In this document: positions 59,311-64,000 of the stretch, piece by piece | Position numbering within the stretch: the stretch's first letter is position 1 | Layout of the letters: every line of letters starts with the position of its first letter | Source: Tanypteryx hageni | Lineage: Eukaryota; Arthropoda; Insecta; Odonata; Petaluridae | DNA length: 64,000 nucleotides | Assembly: GCA_028673005.1 (NCBI GenBank) | Contig: CM054116.1 | Coordinates: 38,666,577-38,730,576 of the forward strand | Direction of reading: 5' to 3' | The notes under the pieces: model-generated | What the model saw: the letters and a program-made list of their open reading frames with translations, nothing else | What the model was told of the DNA's origin: nothing | Database searches by the model: none | Program-made: the position numbers and the translations under genes

Positions 59311-59494
59311 AACTGCAGCTTGAGGAATGTTTAAATCGATCACGAGAACATCGTTAAAGACAGCAAGATACGTTTTAAATGGATATTTTTGTGTTTGCTG
59401 CTAGAGTTTGTGAAGTATGTTGAAAACGCTGTTATCCAAACCAATTTAGCAATTCGGAAACATAAAATTAAGTAAAACATGAGACAGATGGTAC

Positions 59495-59498
<4 letters not shown>

Positions 59499-59551
<53 letters not shown>
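59499..59551. repeat. (TA)n microsatellite
   Basis: Pure TA tract of about 52 bp. Confidence 0.95.
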
Positions 59552-59552
<1 letters not shown>

Positions 59553-60289
59553 CAGAAATAACATTGAAATTAAAGTTACAACTTTGTCATCGATGCGAAA
59601 GCTACATGATAAAACAAATAAATTTTCATAATACGACAATTAAAAAAAGGATTCATTTAGAAACTTATGCTATTCATTAAAAGAAGACTAACAATTAAAA
59701 TATAAATTATATTAAAATTATTTTTAAAATAATAACTTTTATATTGCCCACTAAAAGAGAAACTATAAATTAAATTAAAACATTTTTAAAATAACTTCTA
59801 TTTTGCACTAAAAGGGAAATAATAAATTAACTAAAGATATCACAGAAAAGTACAATAGGAAAACTACGATAAAAATTCTTTAGTTTCAACCAAAATATAA
59901 TCGTTAACTTCTTTAAATATCTATATGCACATTTTACTTTCTCTTCAACTGAACATTTCCATGCATCAATTAAGCCAATTATACTTATTAGATAATAACA
60001 ACGCTTTCCATGTCACAGCAGTTTTTAGCACCCAAATCGATTTCAATATCTGGACTGGAAATCAATTCGAGTGAAATGACTACAATTTAGAAGTTATTCT
60101 ATCGATTGTTTATTATAATTATTTGATAAAAAATACATTCACCAAATTTGTCGATAAAGGATGCGGGAAAAATTTATTAATTTTGGCGAAAGATGGGAAG
60201 ACAAGAAATATTGCATATCATCAAGAATTACAATAAAAATTAACTTTGTTTCATTACCGGGTTTTATTCTCAAATCTTCCTCAATATCT
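59552..60289. other. AT-rich intergenic stretch
   Basis: Contains locally repeated text such as AAAAGAGAAACTATAAATTA and AAAAGGGAAATAATAAATTA (59752, 59809). No gene. Confidence 0.4.
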
Positions 60290-61660
60290 TTTGTCTTAAC
60301 TTAAAAACCTGAGCAACGCCGGGTAAGACTTTACAAAGAACAGAAATAAACTCAAACCGTAGCCTTCTGATATTGGATATAGCCACGAATTTCCAACAAT
60401 TAAGAAAATAAATAGGAGCGCTACTAAGACGTAACTAAGCGTAAAGTATTTACAATAGTCGCTGGTAGGTGGTGGGCTGGTGGCAGCTAAAAAAATATAG
60501 TTTTTAAAATATCTCTTAAGCAATGCATTATTTGGGAAAATGTTTCATACAAAGGTTGTAGAAAATTAAATTTGCTATAACATTTATTGCAATACTTTTT
60601 ACATTCATCAAATATTAAAGCAAATTTTTCAAAAAAATCTGATTTGGACTTTCTCCATACCTGTAATAATTCTAAAAATTCCAAATAGGTTAAATGATAA
60701 TAAGTATTTTAAGGAACTGCGAGAAAAATTCAAAGACTTAACAAAGAACTGAAATAAACTCAAACCGTAGTCTTCTGATACTGGATATAGCCAGGAAGCT
60801 CCAACAATTAAGAAAATAGAAAGGAGCATTAACTAAGATGGAACTAAATGTAAAATGTTCACAATAGTCGCCGATAGGTGGTGTGGTTGTGGCAGCTAAA
60901 ATTAAAAAAAAAATATCTCTTAAACAATGCATTACAGGGGAAAATGTTTCAAACAAAGGTTGTAGAAAATTAAATTTCCTACAACTTTTATTCCAATACC
61001 TTTTTACACTAATCAAATACTTTGTATTAAAGCAAATATTTAAAAAAAACTGATGTTACAAGAGTAAACATCCACTTCCGGTTTACCGATTTTTACCAAA
61101 AACTAATTAGTTCTTTTGCCTTTAACAAAAATGTCAAATATAAAATTTCGAGTTGATCTGATTAATAGTTTTTGAGTTAGAGCACCCACAAAAAACCTCT
61201 CTCACACACACAGACATCATCGAGAAAATGGTCAAAACGTGTTCACGGGACCTCAAAACGTGTATTTCCGTTGAAATCTCGAAATCGATTTTTTTCATGA
61301 AAACTATACTTTCCCCTATACTACGTATGGAGAAAGTAAAAATTGGATAAATGACAAGAGTAAACATCCACTTCCTGTCGACCGATTTTAACTAAAATCT
61401 GCAATTCTTGACTTGCTAATAAAAATGCTAAATATGAAATTTTATGCTGATCGGATTATCAGTTTTTGAGTTAGAGCGCCCACAAAACTCAGGTCACAGA
61501 CACACCCACAGACATCATCGAGAAAATAGTCAGAACGGATTCAGGGGAACATGTATTTCCGTTGAAATCTCGAATTCGATTTTGTTCATGAAAACAATAT
61601 TTTATCTATATGTACATACGAGTACCTCGTATATGGAGAAAGTAAAAATGATTTATTTTG
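60290..61660 (+). repeat. Repeat family X, three adjacent partial copies
   Basis: Copy 2 (about 60300-60680), copy 3 (60681-61345) and a 3' part copy (61346-61660) follow one another in the same orientation. Shared blocks include AAATAAACTCAAACCGTAG, CTTCTGATAYTGGATATAGC, AGGTTGTAGAAAATTAAATT, AGACATCATCGAGAAAAT and TATGGAGAAAGTAAAA at each end. Copy 2 opens with GAGCAACGCCGGGTAAG. Minus-strand frames of 65-92 codons here are simply translations of the repeat. Confidence 0.75.
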
Positions 61661-62033
61661 CCCAATGTTAGTATGTAAATGTAAAATAAATGTTTGTCGT
61701 CTAAAATTAATTTCTTTATCCACTTATGGCAGAAGATTTTTTAAAGTTAAATAACTTAATATTAATTTAGTTTTAATTAACCTTGTTTCGAAGCATAGAA
61801 CAAATGTTGAATCTTAAACTAAATTAGTAATTTCATTATATTTATTTAGTTTTGTGTGGATATTTCTTCATATTAATAAGATTAAAATTGCGCCAGTTTA
61901 TATTAAACTATTTTTCTATAGCATTCCGGAAAATGTTAAAGGTTCGCCCGTTTTTTTATCTTGGTCGGTTGAAGTCGAGCAGGAAATATCTTCCATTATA
62001 CCTCAACCATTGCTTACCCGATAATTATTATAT
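61661..62033. other. AT-rich stretch between repeats
   Basis: No feature recognised. Confidence 0.4.
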
Positions 62034-62407
62034 ACTAGCTAATTATCCGGGCATTGCCCCGTATTTACAGTTTAGAATTTTTCATGCTCATTTCTCTCAC
62101 TTCATTCAAACTCAAGATACTCTCGAGATAAGTGACCAATATTCCTCCTTAATTGGCACAAACGAATTAAATATAAGTCCAAATTTGATGTTTTGCTAAG
62201 AATATTCAGAATATGTTTCGCAATTTTTCCAAGTATTAACACGGGCCTCTAGTCATGGTATAATTTGTATGACAGCCCACTCCCCAAAAAAATCGAAATT
62301 CTGGCACAGTATCTTTAGTATGTGTACCAAGTTTAAAGTCTCTAAGTTTCCTGGTTTTTGAGATATGCTATAGGCAGTTGACCTCTGTTCACTGCCAGGT
62401 CAGGTTC

Positions 62408-62448
62408 ACCCCTGAAGATGCCCACTTAGTGGGTGAAATGCATTGGGT
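62408..62448 (+). ncRNA. Hammerhead-ribozyme-like fold with all three stems
   Basis: Stem I ACCC (62408-62411) pairs with GGGT (62445-62448). CTGAAGA (62412-62418) matches the CUGANGA core. After one extra T, stem II GCCCAC/GTGGGT with loop TTA spans 62420-62434. GAA (62435-62437) is the second core part. Stem III is the palindrome ATGCAT (62438-62443), and T at 62444 takes the cleavage position. The order is that of a type I hammerhead. The extra base before stem II and the very short stem III deviate from the minimal consensus; activity is unproven. Confidence 0.45.
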
Positions 62449-62642
62449 ATAATCCTATATTTTGGCTGAAGGAGTTTCTCGCCAATGATTATATGCTATA
62501 GGGTATGATTTATATGGCACCCCTTCCCCCTCTCCCCTAAATCAAAATTATGGAATTGAGGTGAACATACTCAAGGTATCTTTAGTTGAAGTACCAAGTT
62601 TTAGGTCTCTAAGTTTCTTGGGTTTCGAGAAATGCTGTAGGG

Positions 62643-62981
62643 GAGGGGTCGGCAACCTTTTGTGCTTGGCGGGACGCATTCGTAATGTGAATGCTTCGGA
62701 GGGCCGCATTGGAAGTCACGAGCGCTTCGGCGGACCGGATGATTGTTTACATCCGAAATTTTCCAGAGATTCTGTTGTCTCATATTGGTAAAAATCATAT
62801 TTAAATAATTTACCAGCATTAAATATTCGTCAGAAAAGGTTTCGAGACCAAAATTTTTCTGAAAAAATACGAAATTTTTTGTTAAATTGTTCCGGTCACT
62901 TTTTAATTGTGGCTTCGTGGGCCGCATAAAGCGCTCTCGGAGGCCGCATCCGGCCCACGGGTCGTATGGTGCCGACCCCTG
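62643..62981. mobile_element. hAT-type MITE (339 bp) nested in a repeat
   Basis: Ends GAGGGGTCGGCAACC (usual form CAGGGGTCGGCAACC) and GGTGCCGACCCCTG are inverted, flanked by the 8-bp duplication CTGTAGGG (62635-62642 and 62982-62989). The interior has GGGCCGC repeats typical of this hAT MITE class. Excising it in silico rejoins the surrounding repeat module, which confirms the limits. Confidence 0.88.
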
Positions 62982-63166
62982 CTGTAGGGCATGGCTTTTT
63001 ATGGTACCTCCCTCCCCTTCCACCTGCCAAAATAAAAAATATGCCTCCGAGGAGCACATCCTCAAGGTCTCTTTAGTAAGTACCAAGTTTTAAGTCTAAG
63101 TTTTTTGGTTTTCGAGAAATGCTGTCCACAGAGAGACAAACGCCGCCTTTTATTAATATAGATAAA

Positions 63167-64000
63167 TATCAAGAGACCAGAAATTTAGCATTTGAAGAAC
63201 CGATCACTTAAAGCATTTTCCAATAAGTTTGAAAATTTTGCGAAAATTAATTTTTGACTGTGATGAGGAATACGTTTTCTTGCGTCCATTTTTAGAGATA
63301 AATAAATAAAAATAGAAATGCAATCAAAATCGTGCCTTCTGTATAGAGGAAGGACTTGGCCCAAAGAAAATTTGTTTAAGGTGTTTGGAAAAAGTAAAAA
63401 AAAAACAATTTATCTTTTCGTCCTTCCAAACGATGTTTATACGATGCTTATACAGATTTTTGCTGTAATTTTACGCAGTCTCTGTTTTGAAACCTCTTAA
63501 GTCTGCGAAACAACAAGCGACTGATATAAATCTTCTATAGTACTCTGTTTACCTCTCATCGATCTGCATGGTGCCACCTCCTTTGTTCGTGACGTGTGTT
63601 CCAAGATGGGGTTTCTTTCACACCCTTGAGAGAACTTTTATCTTGAACATATTTTCGAAATGTAAAATGGCAGATTAGATTTCATCAGTTTCATTCGCTT
63701 ATTAGTGCTGAAACTATATAATCACTGGTTCGTATTAGACCAAGATATTCATCTGATTTTTTTTAAAGCTCGAGCATTATAACTTCGAATTTTCGGTGAG
63801 GGTGTTTTCATCTCAGTCAGTCTGTTCACTTCACTTAGTCGGAATTATATGACGTCTATCACCGGGATATTTTTAGCGTTCCTCTTGTGCTTCGAGTTGT
63901 AATGTTTTGACTATAGAATCATTATATTTGAAAATACATTTTTGTGCGATATTAGTTCTCCAATGCGTTTTAAAGTTGTTTTTATATGCTCACGAGGCTT
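63167..64000. other. Intergenic DNA to the window end
   Basis: No exon, RNA gene or element end recognised. Short frames only. Confidence 0.4.

Larger units (their letters stand above)
62034..63166 (+). repeat. Repeat family with ACTAGC head and hammerhead-like fold
   Basis: Head CTAGCTAATTATCCGGGC (as at 55136) and tail GCCTTTTATTAATATAGAT. Between them a module containing AGTACCAAGTTTTAGGTCTC, AAGTTTCTTGGGTTTCGAG and AAATGCTGT occurs three times (near 62315, 62590 and 63080). A hAT MITE is inserted in the third interval. No coding capacity. The class is unknown; Penelope-like or SINE-like origins are possible. Confidence 0.6.

Noticed and set aside
60296..61016. Minus-strand frames of 65-92 codons with similar sequences
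   Set aside because: They are translations of adjacent copies of one repeat family, not a protein family.

Overview
The window looks like nuclear DNA of an insect, probably a non-holometabolous one. It is AT-rich, with long intergenic spaces full of degenerate transposable elements, spliceosomal GT-AG introns, canonical AATAAA poly(A) signals, and genes whose closest recognisable relatives are insect l(2)efl-type small heat shock proteins (sHSPs) and the ceramide transfer protein CERT. Species cannot be read from the sequence. Only five host protein-coding genes could be supported. Most other open reading frames are chance frames or transposon relics.

Layout. 1-3683: upstream or intronic DNA holding a pogo/Tigger-type MITE. 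3684-10207 (+): the last five coding exons of CERT, the non-vesicular ceramide carrier; its PH-domain part lies before the window, and its introns carry piggyBac-, Tigger- and hAT-type MITEs and (TA)n tracts. 10.3-23.3 kb: intergenic, with a decayed hAT transposase, a pogo-type DNA-binding fragment, a minisatellite, LINE 3' ends, a piggyBac-like MITE and a recent 342-bp tandem duplication. 23.3-42.6 kb: four sHSP genes called A (-), B (+), C (+) and D (-). 27.8-37.9 kb between B and C: an island of hAT and Tigger MITEs, a foldback element and a tRNA-derived SINE. 42.6-64 kb: no host gene recognised; a degenerate 3.8-kb non-LTR retrotransposon (-), an unexplained CpG-rich stretch at 53.3-54.8 kb, and several copies of an unclassified repeat family.

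The four sHSP genes share one architecture: a non-coding first exon, an intron ending at or 4 nt before the ATG, a coding exon ending exactly after the alpha-crystallin domain, and a last exon encoding the C-terminal extension with its (I/V)-x-I motif. A, B and C have TATA-like boxes preceded by well-spaced heat shock elements (HSEs); D has no convincing HSE. B and C are recent paralogues (about 84% identical in the main exon by hand count); A and D are more diverged. The products are ATP-independent chaperone subunits that probably co-assemble.

The observations most worth checking: hammerhead-ribozyme-like folds (CTGAWGA, hairpin, GAA, short palindrome) recur in several repeats, best at 62408-62448; in all four sHSP genes retention of the second intron would append only 2-26 residues and remove the (I/V)-x-I tail; and the CpG-rich stretch may hold an unrecognised promoter or first exon.
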